This document shows positions 29,990-39,165 of a stretch of 64,000 nt of DNA, one piece after another. Each line of letters opens with the position of its first letter. Within the stretch, counting starts at the first letter, position 1. This DNA is from Westiellopsis prolifica IICB1 (GTDB lineage Bacteria > Cyanobacteriota > Cyanobacteriia > Cyanobacteriales > Nostocaceae): assembly GCF_004323185.1 (NCBI RefSeq), contig NZ_NAPS01000002.1, positions 1,681,324 through 1,745,323 of the forward strand. The letters run 5' to 3'. The position numbers and the translations under genes were made by a program. The notes under the pieces were generated by a model. The model did not search any database, had not been told where the DNA came from, and saw only the letters and a program-made list of their open reading frames with translations.

Positions 29990-30731
29990 AGTAAACTTGC
30001 TGATTAGTCGAGGTTTATTAGACCACTAGTTAGTATATGTAGTAGTGAAGAAATAATAAAAAATTACCACTCATTAAAAAAATTGAAATGCATGTATGAC
30101 AATACTTTGCTCTAAGATGAAACTTGTTATTTTTTTAGAATAAATTTTTTCAGAATAGCTTATTTTTTGGTTAAATGTGTATTTTTTTACGCACTATATT
30201 AAGTTTAATTTGTTTTGTTGGTAAAGAAAATTAGCGGCTAAAAAGTAAAATTAAATACCAAATATGTTAAATATGAAAAACGATTTTTAAAATTACCATT
30301 GCATATTATGAAAAATAGTTATAATTTTTATTGTGTCAGTAAACAGTTTTTTGATAGCTAAAGACACTTCTTGAATGAGCTAATTAGGGCTTACTGTGAA
30401 AGTATTTAAATTTACAAAAATTTAAATACATATTCATATATCTTTTTGTATGGTAAAAAGTAATTAACTCCTGAAAATTTTTCAATTATTCAAGGATAGA
30501 TATAACTTAGTTATCAAAACAAAAATTTTGCTGTTGATCATTAAAATGGCAAAAGTTAAGTGCATTTTTTCAGCTAGAATGTAAATCCTAAAAATTCATA
30601 AAAAATCATAAGATTACTTGATTGAACAGTGAAAATATTTTTTACTGAGTATTCATCTTTTTTGTTGAATAAAAAATTTGTTTTTCATGGTGAAGATACT
30701 GAAAATAACAAATTAAATGGTATTTATTACC

Positions 30732-30751
30732 TTTGTAATTAAAATTACAAA
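30732..30751. promoter_or_regulatory. Inverted repeat with GTA-N8-TAC spacing upstream of invertase
   Basis: TTTGTAATT-AA-AATTACAAA is a perfect inverted repeat containing GTA-N8-TAC, the NtcA consensus. It lies only 23 bp before the preferred start codon at 30774, too close for a class II activator site of this gene, so it may be a repressor-type operator, an mRNA hairpin or chance in AT-rich DNA. Confidence 0.35.
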
Positions 30752-30773
30752 TTTACATGGAGATATTGAGACG

Positions 30774-32213
30774 ATGCAATTAGAAGATTTGGCAACAATT
30801 GAAAATGTAGAAAGAGAAGCGTGGGAAGTTTTAGAAAAATCAATTATGTACTATCAAGGTCGTCCAGTCGGGACAGTAGCCGCCATTGATAGTACAGTAG
30901 ATGCACTCAATTACGACCAATGTTTTATTCGAGATTTTGTTTCTTCTGGTCTACTATTTCTTATTCAAGGTAGAACAGAAATTGTTCGTAATTTTCTAGA
31001 AGTAACTTTAAAGTTACAACCAAAAGAGAATCAATTAGATGCCTACAAACCTGGACGGGGAATGATTCCAGCTAGTTTCAAAGTAGTTGTATCTCAAAGT
31101 GGTGAAGAATATTTAGAAGCAGATTTTGGAGAACATGCGATCGCCAGAGTCACACCTGTTGATTCATGTTTTTGGTGGATGATCCTGTTACGTGCTTATG
31201 TAGTAGCTACCAAGGATTATTCATTGGCATATCAAAGTGATTTCCAAGAGGGAATCAGGTTAATTATGGAACTGTCTTTAGCGACACGTTTTGATATGTA
31301 TCCTACCCTATTGGTTCCAGATGGTGCTTGTATGATTGACCGTCGTCTGGGTATTTCTGGACATCCTTTAGAAATACAATCTCTGTTTTATGCAGCATTG
31401 CGTGCTGGGCGAGACTTGCTCATTTGCCAAGGTAATCAGGATATTGTTACAGCAATTGATAACCGTTTACCTGTTTTATGCGCTCATATTCGTAAACATT
31501 ATTGGATAGACTTAAATCGTCTCAATGCTATTTACCGCTACAAAGGTGAAGAGTATGGTAAACAGGCTGTGAATGAATTCAATATATATGTAGATTCGCT
31601 TCCTTATGCTGAATTAGATCGGTGGTTACCAAAACAAGGTGGTTATCTAGCAGGAAATGTCGGACCATCACAAATGGATACCCGGTTTTTCACATTAGGA
31701 AACTTAGTTGCAATTATTTGTGATCTTGCTAGCAAAGAACAATCGCAAGCCATCATGAATTTAATTGAGAAACGCTGGGACGACTTAGTCGGAGATATGC
31801 CGATGAAAATCACTTTTCCAGCTTTAGAAAATGAAGAATATAGAATTATTACTGGCTGCGATCCTAAAAATATACCTTGGTCTTATCACAATGGTGGCAA
31901 TTGGCCAGTTTTAATGTGGATGTTGGCAGCAGCAGCGATTAAAACTAAAAGAATATACTTAGCAGATAAAGCAATTGAAATTGCCCAAGAACGTCTTAAA
32001 GATGATGAATGGCCAGAATATTACGATGGTACAAGAGGGCGACTGCAAGGCAAACAAGCGAGAAAATATCAAACATGGACAGTTGCAGGATTTTTATTAG
32101 CAAAAGAATTGATTAAAAATCCCTCTTGTTTGCCACTAGTTAGCTTTGATCAATTCGTAACACAACAGGTTTCTAGGGCTTGTGAATTTCAAATCAACAG
32201 CTTTGACGCTTGA
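30774..32213 (+). CDS. Alkaline/neutral invertase (GH100)
   Basis: 479 aa from the ATG at 30774 ([13 protein letters not shown]); a longer version from 30717 adds 19 poorly conserved residues. GH100 family: [30 protein letters not shown] near the N terminus, [38 protein letters not shown], then [27 protein letters not shown]. It hydrolyses sucrose to glucose and fructose in the cytosol. In Anabaena an enzyme of this family is needed for diazotrophic growth, where heterocysts use imported sucrose, so a link to nitrogen fixation is plausible. Glucokinase lies 800 bp downstream on the opposite strand. Confidence 0.9.
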   Translation: MQLEDLATIENVEREAWEVLEKSIMYYQGRPVGTVAAIDSTVDALNYDQCFIRDFVSSGLLFLIQGRTEIVRNFLEVTLKLQPKENQLDAYKPGRGMIPASFKVVVSQSGEEYLEADFGEHAIARVTPVDSCFWWMILLRAYVVATKDYSLAYQSDFQEGIRLIMELSLATRFDMYPTLLVPDGACMIDRRLGISGHPLEIQSLFYAALRAGRDLLICQGNQDIVTAIDNRLPVLCAHIRKHYWIDLNRLNAIYRYKGEEYGKQAVNEFNIYVDSLPYAELDRWLPKQGGYLAGNVGPSQMDTRFFTLGNLVAIICDLASKEQSQAIMNLIEKRWDDLVGDMPMKITFPALENEEYRIITGCDPKNIPWSYHNGGNWPVLMWMLAAAAIKTKRIYLADKAIEIAQERLKDDEWPEYYDGTRGRLQGKQARKYQTWTVAGFLLAKELIKNPSCLPLVSFDQFVTQQVSRACEFQINSFDA

Positions 32214-32300
32214 AAATGTTATCTTGTTAGTGGTTAGTTGGTAGTTGTTAATTATGCCCAATGCCAACTTTCCGCATCTTCTTTGCGTCAATTCTAATTT

Positions 32301-32903
32301 TCATTTTTTCAAAACTAACTGGAAAGAATTCAAGTATCCATTAATAGTTTGAGATAAAGTCTTCTGTTGTTTTTGAGTTGCGATCGCTATGACTTGATAC
32401 AAACGTCCATCAGCAACATACATTCGGTTTTTAGTGATTTTACCACCAGAGTTGACATACTCAATTTCTTTGCCGGGATGACCGTTTGAACTATTAATAC
32501 TGCGTTGTCTAATTAAATTACTTTGGGTAGCTTTTACAGCCAGAGTTTGGGCGTTGTTAAGTATTAATTGGGGATTTGTCATTTGACCATAGCTATGGGG
32601 AAAGTCATTGTATGCGACTACGTAAGCCACTTCTTGGTTAGCTAGTTGACCAACAAAGACTTGTAAGTTTATTTCCCCCATATAGGTCTTTTGAGTTTGG
32701 GTAATCGCTTTGGGCATTCCTGGCATTAAGACAGTGAAACTACCATCTGGGGCAGTGAATAGCTTCCATTCTGATTTAATTGGTTTATTTCGAGCTGGTT
32801 TGGTTGGGGAAAGGGGGCGCTGGGGGGGACGCGCCTCGACACGAGTAAATCCGCTACATAGTAAGGTTACAGTAATTAGGGACAACAACACTCTTTTTGT
32901 CAT
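32301..32903 (-). CDS. Secreted protein of unknown function
   Basis: 200 aa. The N-terminal signal peptide RVLLSLITVTLLCSGFTRVEA is followed by a Pro/Arg linker (RPPQRPLSPTKPARNKP) and a compact domain with APDGSFTVLMPGMPKA, EVAYVVAYNDFPHS and NSGGKITKNRMYVADGRLYQVIAIATQKQQ. The domain resembles small PsbP/Mog1-fold-like exported proteins common in cyanobacteria, but I cannot assign a family. Probably periplasmic or lumenal. Confidence 0.55.
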   Translation of the reverse strand: MTKRVLLSLITVTLLCSGFTRVEARPPQRPLSPTKPARNKPIKSEWKLFTAPDGSFTVLMPGMPKAITQTQKTYMGEINLQVFVGQLANQEVAYVVAYNDFPHSYGQMTNPQLILNNAQTLAVKATQSNLIRQRSINSSNGHPGKEIEYVNSGGKITKNRMYVADGRLYQVIAIATQKQQKTLSQTINGYLNSFQLVLKK

Positions 32904-33024
32904 AGTTTTTGCTTTTACACGTGCTGCTATTACGTAGATTGATAGGTTTGTTATAACTTAACAAAATCTTTAGAAGCACCCGTGAAAATGTGTAAAAAGG
33001 GCATTGTTACCCTAAGTGTATATA

Positions 33025-34050
33025 CTATAACCTAGAAGCGTAAATAGCAGCACCAATTAAGCCCACTTGTTGATTTATGACAATATGTACTGGTATTTCT
33101 TCTAACAAGGAGCGCATTCTACCTTTATGGGTAAAGTTGAACAAAAACTCACCTTTTTGAACTAAAGACAAGATTTTTGGGGCTATACCACCAGCAACAT
33201 ATAAACCACCATAAGGAAGGAGTTTGAGGGCAAGATTACCAGCTTCAGCGCCGTAAGCTTCTATAAATAACTGTATTGTTTGTTCACTGAGGCGATCGCT
33301 TGCTTGTAAAGCAGCATTACCAATGACTGCACCCGGATCAACGCTTTTTTCTGGTTTCCCTGCTTCTTGTTCCCAAGTTCTGACTATTTCAGCAATTTCT
33401 GGTGATTCGTTGCTAATTTTGCGATCGCGTAGAAATTGGTAAATAGAAACAATTCCTAAACCAGAAACTACCCGTTCCACAGAAACGCGCTGGATACTGT
33501 GTTTATCCAACAGATATTTCAGCAGTTGAAACTCTAACTCAGTACGAGGGGCAAAATCAGCATGACCACCTTCAGAAGGAAAAGCTTGATAAAATTTTCC
33601 CTGTTTGATTAAAAATCCTTGCCCTAAACCAGTACCAGCACCAATAATCCCAATGGGTGCATCTGGGTTTGGTTTCCCAGCTTGAAGTGTATAAAAATCC
33701 TGGGGTTCTAAACCTAGAATGCCATAGGCAACAGCAGTAAAATCATTGATTAAAGACACATAATTGATACCGAGTTGTTGTTGTAAACGTTCGGCGTCCA
33801 GAAACCAAGCCAAATTAGTCAGCTTGGCAGTATTGTGAACTACAGGCCCAGCGATCGCAAAACAAGCTTTTTCCGGTATGGGTGTGTTAGCTGCGGTTAA
33901 AAATTGCTGTACTATTGGCACTAAATCAGGAAAATCCCCACTGCGATAACGCTGTTCATACACTGTACGTAAAACAGGTGCTTCTGTTTCTTCCATCACT
34001 CGCAGAATGGTTTTTGTGCCGCCAATGTCTCCTGCTAGTAGTAAAGTCAT
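33025..34050 (-). CDS. glk: Glucokinase
   Basis: 341 aa, ASKHA fold. LLLAGDIGGTKTILRV phosphate loop at the N terminus, NDFTAVAYGILGL with the catalytic Asp, GIIGAGTGLGQGFL, EGGHADFAPR (sugar-binding) and GGLYVAGGIAPKIL. It phosphorylates glucose to glucose 6-phosphate with ATP, and would work with the invertase encoded nearby. Length is normal for the bacterial Glk family. Confidence 0.94.
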   Translation of the reverse strand: MTLLLAGDIGGTKTILRVMEETEAPVLRTVYEQRYRSGDFPDLVPIVQQFLTAANTPIPEKACFAIAGPVVHNTAKLTNLAWFLDAERLQQQLGINYVSLINDFTAVAYGILGLEPQDFYTLQAGKPNPDAPIGIIGAGTGLGQGFLIKQGKFYQAFPSEGGHADFAPRTELEFQLLKYLLDKHSIQRVSVERVVSGLGIVSIYQFLRDRKISNESPEIAEIVRTWEQEAGKPEKSVDPGAVIGNAALQASDRLSEQTIQLFIEAYGAEAGNLALKLLPYGGLYVAGGIAPKILSLVQKGEFLFNFTHKGRMRSLLEEIPVHIVINQQVGLIGAAIYASRL

Positions 34051-34053
34051 AAA

Positions 34054-34100
34054 TATATATGGTAGTAGTTAGTAGTTAGTAGTTAGTAGTTAGTAGTCAC
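34054..34100. repeat. 7-bp short tandem repeats (AGTAGTT)
   Basis: Five or so AGTAGTT heptamers between glk and the phosphatase gene. Confidence 0.75.
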
Positions 34101-34128
34101 CACCAAAAATACATTTAGTTATTATCCA

Positions 34129-34776
34129 TCAATTAAACCGAACAAATTCCTCTACCTGCGTTAAGTGGGAAGTATCTCCCTTGAGTTCAAGAAACCATTC
34201 TGGATGTTGACGTACAACTTTTACTAAGCTACATAAAGATGCTTTAACTTCCGTTACAGCAATTTCACCAACAAGTCCCATAGCTGCACCTAGTACAGAT
34301 GCACCATGTCCCACTAGCAAAATATTGTCTGGAGAATATTCTGTGGCTAGACATCTAGCAGTTTGTCCGGAACGCGCCCGTACTTGTGGATGAGTTTCTG
34401 GATACTTAGCAGCAATGCGGGGCGTGTAGCTAGTATCTATTCTGGGAAATAGTCCAGCCAGAGCAGGAATAGAAAGCCTTTCTGGTTCCTCTGTCATCCA
34501 AGCAGGATTGAGCCATTCACTTAAACCTGCTTCTAGTTTAATTGGTAAATCCAGAACTTCTGCAACAGCGTTTGCCGTTTGTACGGTTCGCAAGAAAGGC
34601 GAAGCAAAAATATGGGCAATTTTTTCTTTCTTGAGACGGTTAGCTAGTTGTTTGGCTTGTATAAAACCATCTTCAGACAAAGGGGGATCATAACGTCGTT
34701 CGGCGGTAAGAAACCAATCAGGGTTAACAAAATCAAGGCGGTTAGCGTGTCTTGCTATCCAGATGATTTGACTCAT
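34129..34776 (-). CDS. Histidine phosphatase family protein
   Basis: 215 aa from the ATG at 34776 (a GTG at 34800 is the alternative). Phosphoglycerate-mutase/acid-phosphatase fold: the catalytic RHAN motif near the N terminus (IIWIARHANRLDF), SPFLRTVQTA, and the second catalytic His in ILLVGHGASV. The RHG of mutases is replaced by RHA, and the DNPDW-type loop differs, so a phosphatase acting on a small phosphoester is more likely than a mutase. Substrate unknown. Confidence 0.8.
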   Translation of the reverse strand: MSQIIWIARHANRLDFVNPDWFLTAERRYDPPLSEDGFIQAKQLANRLKKEKIAHIFASPFLRTVQTANAVAEVLDLPIKLEAGLSEWLNPAWMTEEPERLSIPALAGLFPRIDTSYTPRIAAKYPETHPQVRARSGQTARCLATEYSPDNILLVGHGASVLGAAMGLVGEIAVTEVKASLCSLVKVVRQHPEWFLELKGDTSHLTQVEEFVRFN

Positions 34777-35014
34777 GGGTTGATTGCCAAGCGGATACAC
34801 TTTTTTGACTGCAAAGTAAATATCATCTCATGTTCTCTGACTGCTGTATTGGTGGATCAATCAATCAACCAACCCACCTGCCAGCCCTGTATTTGTTTTT
34901 CTGGTATCTACCAATTTATCTTGACTTTGATTCCTCAAAATTCTAAAGTTTTAAAAAAACAATTGCAATAAATTCGCATAAATACTGATAATAATTCCTA
35001 GTGGAGAAAGACAA

Positions 35015-35989
35015 ATGAGAGTCACAAAGCAGGGTGTGTTGGGTGTAAGTGTGGCATCTGTAGCCCTTATGGGTTTGATTGCTAGTACCTTTGGAGAAAA
35101 GTCAGCGATCGCCAATCTCATTCCCAATCAAAAAGAACAAACCTTACTCGCCCAAGGAAAGACAAATGAATTAGTAGTAATCTTTCCTAGTCGTTCTGAC
35201 TCTACAGATTTGCAAAATAAAGCCAATGCTGTAGCGACATTTTTGTCTAAAGAGTTAGGAGTTCCAGTCAAAGCACAGATTGGTGATGACACCGCAGCAG
35301 TAGAAGCTTTAAGAGCCAACCGTGCTGATATCGCTTTCTTGAGTAGCCGTCCAGCGTTGAAAGCTGAACAATTGGCAAATGCTCGCTTGTATCTGGCTGA
35401 GGTTCGTTCCACTTATTCGGGTAAATATACTTATAACTCAGTGTTTGTTGTTCCCAAAAATAGCCCTTTTCAAACTCAGTCTACAGCTAAAGCCACTTTG
35501 TCACAATTGCGCGGAAAAAGAATGGCTTTTACTTCTCCCACTTCTGGATCTGGATTTATTTTCCCCACTGGTGAACTTGTGAAACAAGGACTTGTAGAAA
35601 ACCGCGATCGCTTGAATAATTTCTTTGGACAAGTTACCTATGGTGGTAATTACAGCAAAGCCATACAAGCTGTGTTACGTGGTCAAGCGGATGTAGCTGC
35701 GGTGTCAGAATATGCACTAAATCCTCCGTACATTACGGAAGCAGAAAAGAATCAAGTGCGAATTCTTCACAAAATATCCGGCGTTCCTGCTCATGGCGTT
35801 GCTATTGATGATGACGTTCCCACCCCTACACGCGACAAAATTATCAACGCTATGCTGCTATTGAATCAGCCACAAAACAACCAATTGCTACGTAACTTAT
35901 ATAACTCTACAGAATTGGTCAAAGTTGACCATAACCAACATCTAGCACCTTTACGCAATGCCCTGCAACTAGCAGGAATTCAGCCGTAA
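35015..35989 (+). CDS. phnD: Phosphonate/phosphite-type ABC transporter, substrate-binding protein
   Basis: 324 aa. An export signal (GVLGVSVASVALMGLIASTFGEKSAIA) is followed by a periplasmic-binding fold of the PhnD family: LVVIFPSRSDSTDLQNKANAVATFLSKELG, VEALRANRADIAFLS, YNSVFVVPKNSPFQT, AFTSPTSGSGFIFP and GQADVAAVSEYAL. It binds an oxidised or reduced phosphorus compound for the permease PhnE and ATPase PhnC encoded downstream on the same strand. A 260-bp repeat-filled gap separates it from phnC. phnE-downstream lyase or ptxD genes are not in the window. Confidence 0.85.
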   Translation: MRVTKQGVLGVSVASVALMGLIASTFGEKSAIANLIPNQKEQTLLAQGKTNELVVIFPSRSDSTDLQNKANAVATFLSKELGVPVKAQIGDDTAAVEALRANRADIAFLSSRPALKAEQLANARLYLAEVRSTYSGKYTYNSVFVVPKNSPFQTQSTAKATLSQLRGKRMAFTSPTSGSGFIFPTGELVKQGLVENRDRLNNFFGQVTYGGNYSKAIQAVLRGQADVAAVSEYALNPPYITEAEKNQVRILHKISGVPAHGVAIDDDVPTPTRDKIINAMLLLNQPQNNQLLRNLYNSTELVKVDHNQHLAPLRNALQLAGIQP

Positions 35990-35995
35990 ACATTG

Positions 35996-36245
35996 GGCAT
36001 GGGGCATGGGGCATGGGGCGTTGGGCATTGGGGAGCCAGTGCGTTGCGGAGGTTCCCTCCGTTGTAGCACCTGGCGTCATTGGGAAGAGACTTGTCAAAT
36101 AATTCTCCTCACACTTCCCACACTTCCCACACCTCCCACACTCCTAGACGCGATGAATCGCGTCTCTACATTACTCCCCACACTTCCCACACTCCTAGAC
36201 GCGATGAATCGCGTCTCTACATTACTTCCCACACTCCCCACAATT
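35996..36245. repeat. Heptamer and nonamer tandem repeats with duplicated hairpin
   Basis: CATGGGG/CATTGGG heptamers (about 35996-36030), CACACTTCC nonamers (from about 36110), and two copies 51 bp apart of CCTAGACGCGATGAATCGCG plus TCTCTAC (from 36143 and 36194). It fills the phnD-phnC gap. Apparent frames across it are not genes. Confidence 0.8.
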
Positions 36246-36249
36246 CCCT

Positions 36250-36981
36250 ATGCATCCCGCTATTGAGTGTCACAATCTAAAAACAGCATACTCACTATCT
36301 CTACAGCGTCCCATTTTGAATGGGATTAGTTGCCAAATTGATCATGGTGAGTTTGTGGCTTTGCTAGGACTTAATGGCGCGGGTAAATCTACGCTGCTGC
36401 GATCGCTTGTTGGATTAGTACCCTTAGAGCAGGGAAGTATCAATATTAATGGTGTGCCGATTAATCCTCGTACTTTAACGCAAATTAGGCGAGACATCGG
36501 GATGTTATTTCAAGGTGGGGGATTAATTCCCCAACTCCCAGCAATTGATAATGTTTTGTGCGGGAAACTAGGTACACGCACAACTTGGCAAACTCTGTTT
36601 GGTTTTCCGAAACGCGATCGCCGTCAAGCGTTGGAGATATTAGAACAATTGGGTTTAAGAGGACAAGCTGATCAAAAAACGAGTTTACTGAGTGGTGGAC
36701 AGCAACAACGGGTAGCGATCGCTCGTGCTTTAATTCAATCTCCCCAAATTCTTTTAGCTGATGAACCGATTACAGGTTTGGATGTTATGGCTTGTAAACA
36801 GGTGATGGATACTTTATCTCAATTACATTCTCAGCAAAGGATAACCATTGTCACAGTTTTGCACGATTTGGGTATAGCAGCAGAATATGCTCAACGAGCG
36901 ATCGTTTTAGATAATGGACGTGTTGTTTATGATGGTCATTGTGAAAATTTGCAAGCTCAGTTTTCTGTGATTAAAAAGTAG
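36250..36981 (+). CDS. phnC: Phosphonate-type ABC transporter, ATP-binding protein
   Basis: 243 aa. Walker A LLGLNGAGKSTLLRSL, signature LLSGGQQQRVAIARAL, Walker B ILLADEPITGLD and switch VTVLHDLG. It energises import through PhnE. It starts five bases after the repeat block and its stop codon is one base before the phnE start, so phnC and phnE are translationally linked. Complete. Confidence 0.9.
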   Translation: MHPAIECHNLKTAYSLSLQRPILNGISCQIDHGEFVALLGLNGAGKSTLLRSLVGLVPLEQGSININGVPINPRTLTQIRRDIGMLFQGGGLIPQLPAIDNVLCGKLGTRTTWQTLFGFPKRDRRQALEILEQLGLRGQADQKTSLLSGGQQQRVAIARALIQSPQILLADEPITGLDVMACKQVMDTLSQLHSQQRITIVTVLHDLGIAAEYAQRAIVLDNGRVVYDGHCENLQAQFSVIKK

Positions 36982-36982
36982 A

Positions 36983-37771
36983 ATGAAGTATTTTGTAATT
37001 TTCTGGAAGCGTTTTGCTTGGCTGAGTCCCCTACTGATATTCTGCTTGATAGTAGCTATTTACGCTTGGGCTTTGCGGGGTCTGAAGGTAGATTTTGAAC
37101 TTCTAAATAATAGTTGGCCTTACATAACTGATTTTATTTCTAGATTATTTCCACCAGACCCGGCTGTTTTAGATATTGCTATTCAAGCATTAGTTGAAAC
37201 AATACAAATGTCTTTGTGGGGGACTACCTTAGGAGCAATTCTTTCTCTACCAATTGCTATTGCTAGCGCCCATAATGTTGCCCCTGTTTGGTTACAATGG
37301 TTGGCTAATCTCTTACAAAATATCGTGCGTTCGGTTCCTTCGATTATTTTGGGTTTGATTTTTGTCGCAGCAACCGGACTGGGTGCGCCTGCTGGTACTT
37401 TGGCTTTAAGCATCTATACGATTGGCTACCTTGCCAAGTTTTATCAACAAGCGATCGAAGCAGTAGACTCTCGCTCTATAGAATTTTTGCAAGTTACGGG
37501 AGCATCAAGATTACAAACAGCGCAATACGGCATTTTACCCCAAGTCTTGCCTTTGGGCTTAGGATATACACTGTGGATGTTTGAGTACAATATTCGCGCT
37601 GCTTCTGTGTTGGGTGTCGTTGGAGCGGGTGGTATTGGCTTTCAGTTAAAAAGTTATATAGATGGCTTTGAATATAACAAAGCAACAACCATGATGTTGG
37701 TATTATTGATAGTCGTGACGATCATAGATTTCTTTAGCAGCCAGTTACGTAAACGCCTTGATTCTATGTAG
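36983..37771 (+). CDS. phnE: Phosphonate-type ABC transporter, permease
   Basis: 262 aa with about six hydrophobic helices and the EAA-type cytoplasmic loop EFLQVTGASRLQTAQYGILPQVLPLGLGYTLW (ATPase contact), typical of PhnE permeases. The first segment (WLSPLLIFCLIVAIYAWAL) is the N-terminal helix. It forms the channel with phnD and phnC upstream. After its stop codon comes a CATTGGG heptamer tract. Confidence 0.88.
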   Translation: MKYFVIFWKRFAWLSPLLIFCLIVAIYAWALRGLKVDFELLNNSWPYITDFISRLFPPDPAVLDIAIQALVETIQMSLWGTTLGAILSLPIAIASAHNVAPVWLQWLANLLQNIVRSVPSIILGLIFVAATGLGAPAGTLALSIYTIGYLAKFYQQAIEAVDSRSIEFLQVTGASRLQTAQYGILPQVLPLGLGYTLWMFEYNIRAASVLGVVGAGGIGFQLKSYIDGFEYNKATTMMLVLLIVVTIIDFFSSQLRKRLDSM

Positions 37772-37777
37772 AAAGTT

Positions 37778-37810
37778 ATTGGGCATTGGGCATTGGGCAT
37801 TGGGCATCGG
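37778..37810. repeat. 7-bp short tandem repeats (CATTGGG)
   Basis: Four heptamers after phnE, the same unit as at 16310-16390 and 35996-36030. Confidence 0.8.
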
Positions 37811-38057
37811 AAAGAGACTTATTCAATAATTCTCCCGTGTTCTCTTTGTTTGTCTTACCAATTTTTAAATATCAAAACATCACTGTTTTAAGAATTTAGA
37901 TACTGTAGAAAAACTAGGTTAACTGTCAACTAAGTACATTTTTATATCAAAAATTCACAGATTTTACTTAATTCTTGCATTTATCTTTATAAAAGAACCT
38001 TGCTAGTTAGTAGATAGTGATCAGTAGTAAATAACTAATAACCATTAATTATTAAAT

Positions 38058-38855
38058 CTAAAGCTGATTCAGCATCTTATGTGTTTGAGGTATTACCCGC
38101 ACCTGCTTAACGAAGGGCTTGATCAAAGCCTGCCACACCAATACCTGTTCTGGAGAAGGAGCAAGCACAGGATTTGCAGTCAATTGTTCAGAAGCAGGCA
38201 AAGGAGTAACAGGTTGTAAAAATACTGGGATCGATGGACTAACCTGTGCCACGAGTAAAGCTGAACGCTCTAATTCAGCCGGGTTTGTTTGATCAGAAAT
38301 GATAATTTTGACAAAAACTTCTATTTGTGATTCATAACAAAGTTGGAGAAATTTGCTGTGTTCTTGCCAACGATTTTCACCACTAGTACTGGGTAATTTC
38401 AAATCCATACCGACAGAGTCTAAATAAGGCAAAATCATTGCCAATTGTTCTGGACGATGTCCTCCAGTCTCCAAATATATAGGCAAACCTGTAATTGCAC
38501 GTATCTGTGGTAAAAACTCCACTAAAAATCCAGCATGAAGCAGAGGTTCACCACCAGTCAAGCTAATGCTATCGTGTAAACAAGGTATATTTTGCCGCTC
38601 GATCCATTCGAGTAAGATAGGTAAAGAGACAGGGTTTGAGTAAATTTCAAAATCGCGTTTTCCTGGCGATCGCTCTATCCTACAGGTAGTGGGTGCATTC
38701 CACGTATGAGCGCTATCACAGAATTGACAGCGCAAATCACAAAGAGCAAAACGAATAAAAATCTGACGTGTCCCGACATTCAGTCCTTCCCCTTGAATAG
38801 CGGAAAAGACTTCTACCAGGCGTGCTGTGGGTGTAATACCAATTTTAGTAGTCAT
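38058..38855 (-). CDS. queE: 7-carboxy-7-deazaguanine synthase
   Basis: 265 aa radical-SAM enzyme. The cluster-binding Cys residues are C39, C43 and C46 in LCDLRCQFCDSAHTW. The preceding FSAIQGEGLNVGTRQIFIRF and the following SLTGGEPLL are QueE signatures. It converts carboxy-tetrahydropterin to CDG on the way to queuosine in tRNA. Between the start codon and the upstream region there is a GC-rich stem (38866-38884, bulged AAAGGCG/CGCCCTTT) that might affect expression; it does not match a preQ1 riboswitch that I know. Confidence 0.9.
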   Translation of the reverse strand: MTTKIGITPTARLVEVFSAIQGEGLNVGTRQIFIRFALCDLRCQFCDSAHTWNAPTTCRIERSPGKRDFEIYSNPVSLPILLEWIERQNIPCLHDSISLTGGEPLLHAGFLVEFLPQIRAITGLPIYLETGGHRPEQLAMILPYLDSVGMDLKLPSTSGENRWQEHSKFLQLCYESQIEVFVKIIISDQTNPAELERSALLVAQVSPSIPVFLQPVTPLPASEQLTANPVLAPSPEQVLVWQALIKPFVKQVRVIPQTHKMLNQL

Positions 38856-39165
38856 TTGATGATCAAAAGGCGTATCCGCCCTTTCGGCATAAAAGCAAGA
38901 ATGTTTATGAAGTTCTAGTTCTATTGTGAACTTTATTGGCAGTCTCCAATTTCAACTCCAGTAACTAGTCTTCCGGAAAAGACACTTTTACGGGTGGAGC
39001 AAAAATAAAGGGGTACGGTACTATACCTTTGATCTTTTATCATTTCAATCCGTTTATAACCTGGGTAGCGGACTACTAGCGATTAGTTATTGTTTGAGCT
39101 GATTGTATATCGGTTTAAGTGATTTACTAAAACTAAGTAATATTTGACATATTACATTGACTGAC
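38856..39165. other. Divergent spacer between queE and the STAS fusion gene
   Basis: Both genes point outward, so their promoters are expected here. Apart from the stem-loop at 38866-38884 and a TCTTCCGGAAAAGA imperfect palindrome near 38970, nothing is recognised. Confidence 0.45.

Larger units (their letters stand above)
28888..30773. other. 1.9-kb spacer without genes, one MITE-like element
   Basis: Very AT-rich and without a convincing reading frame. From about 29190 to 29540 there are dispersed repeats (CTAACCCCCAGCCC, CATTTTCTACAGACGCG), then a 155-bp element with long inverted ends (29835-29989). The last 700 bp before the invertase gene is AT-rich leader sequence with an inverted repeat at 30732-30751. 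Confidence 0.55.

Noticed and set aside
38860..38890. preQ1 riboswitch ahead of queE
   Set aside because: Only a short bulged hairpin is present, without the A-rich tail and loop expected of a preQ1 aptamer.
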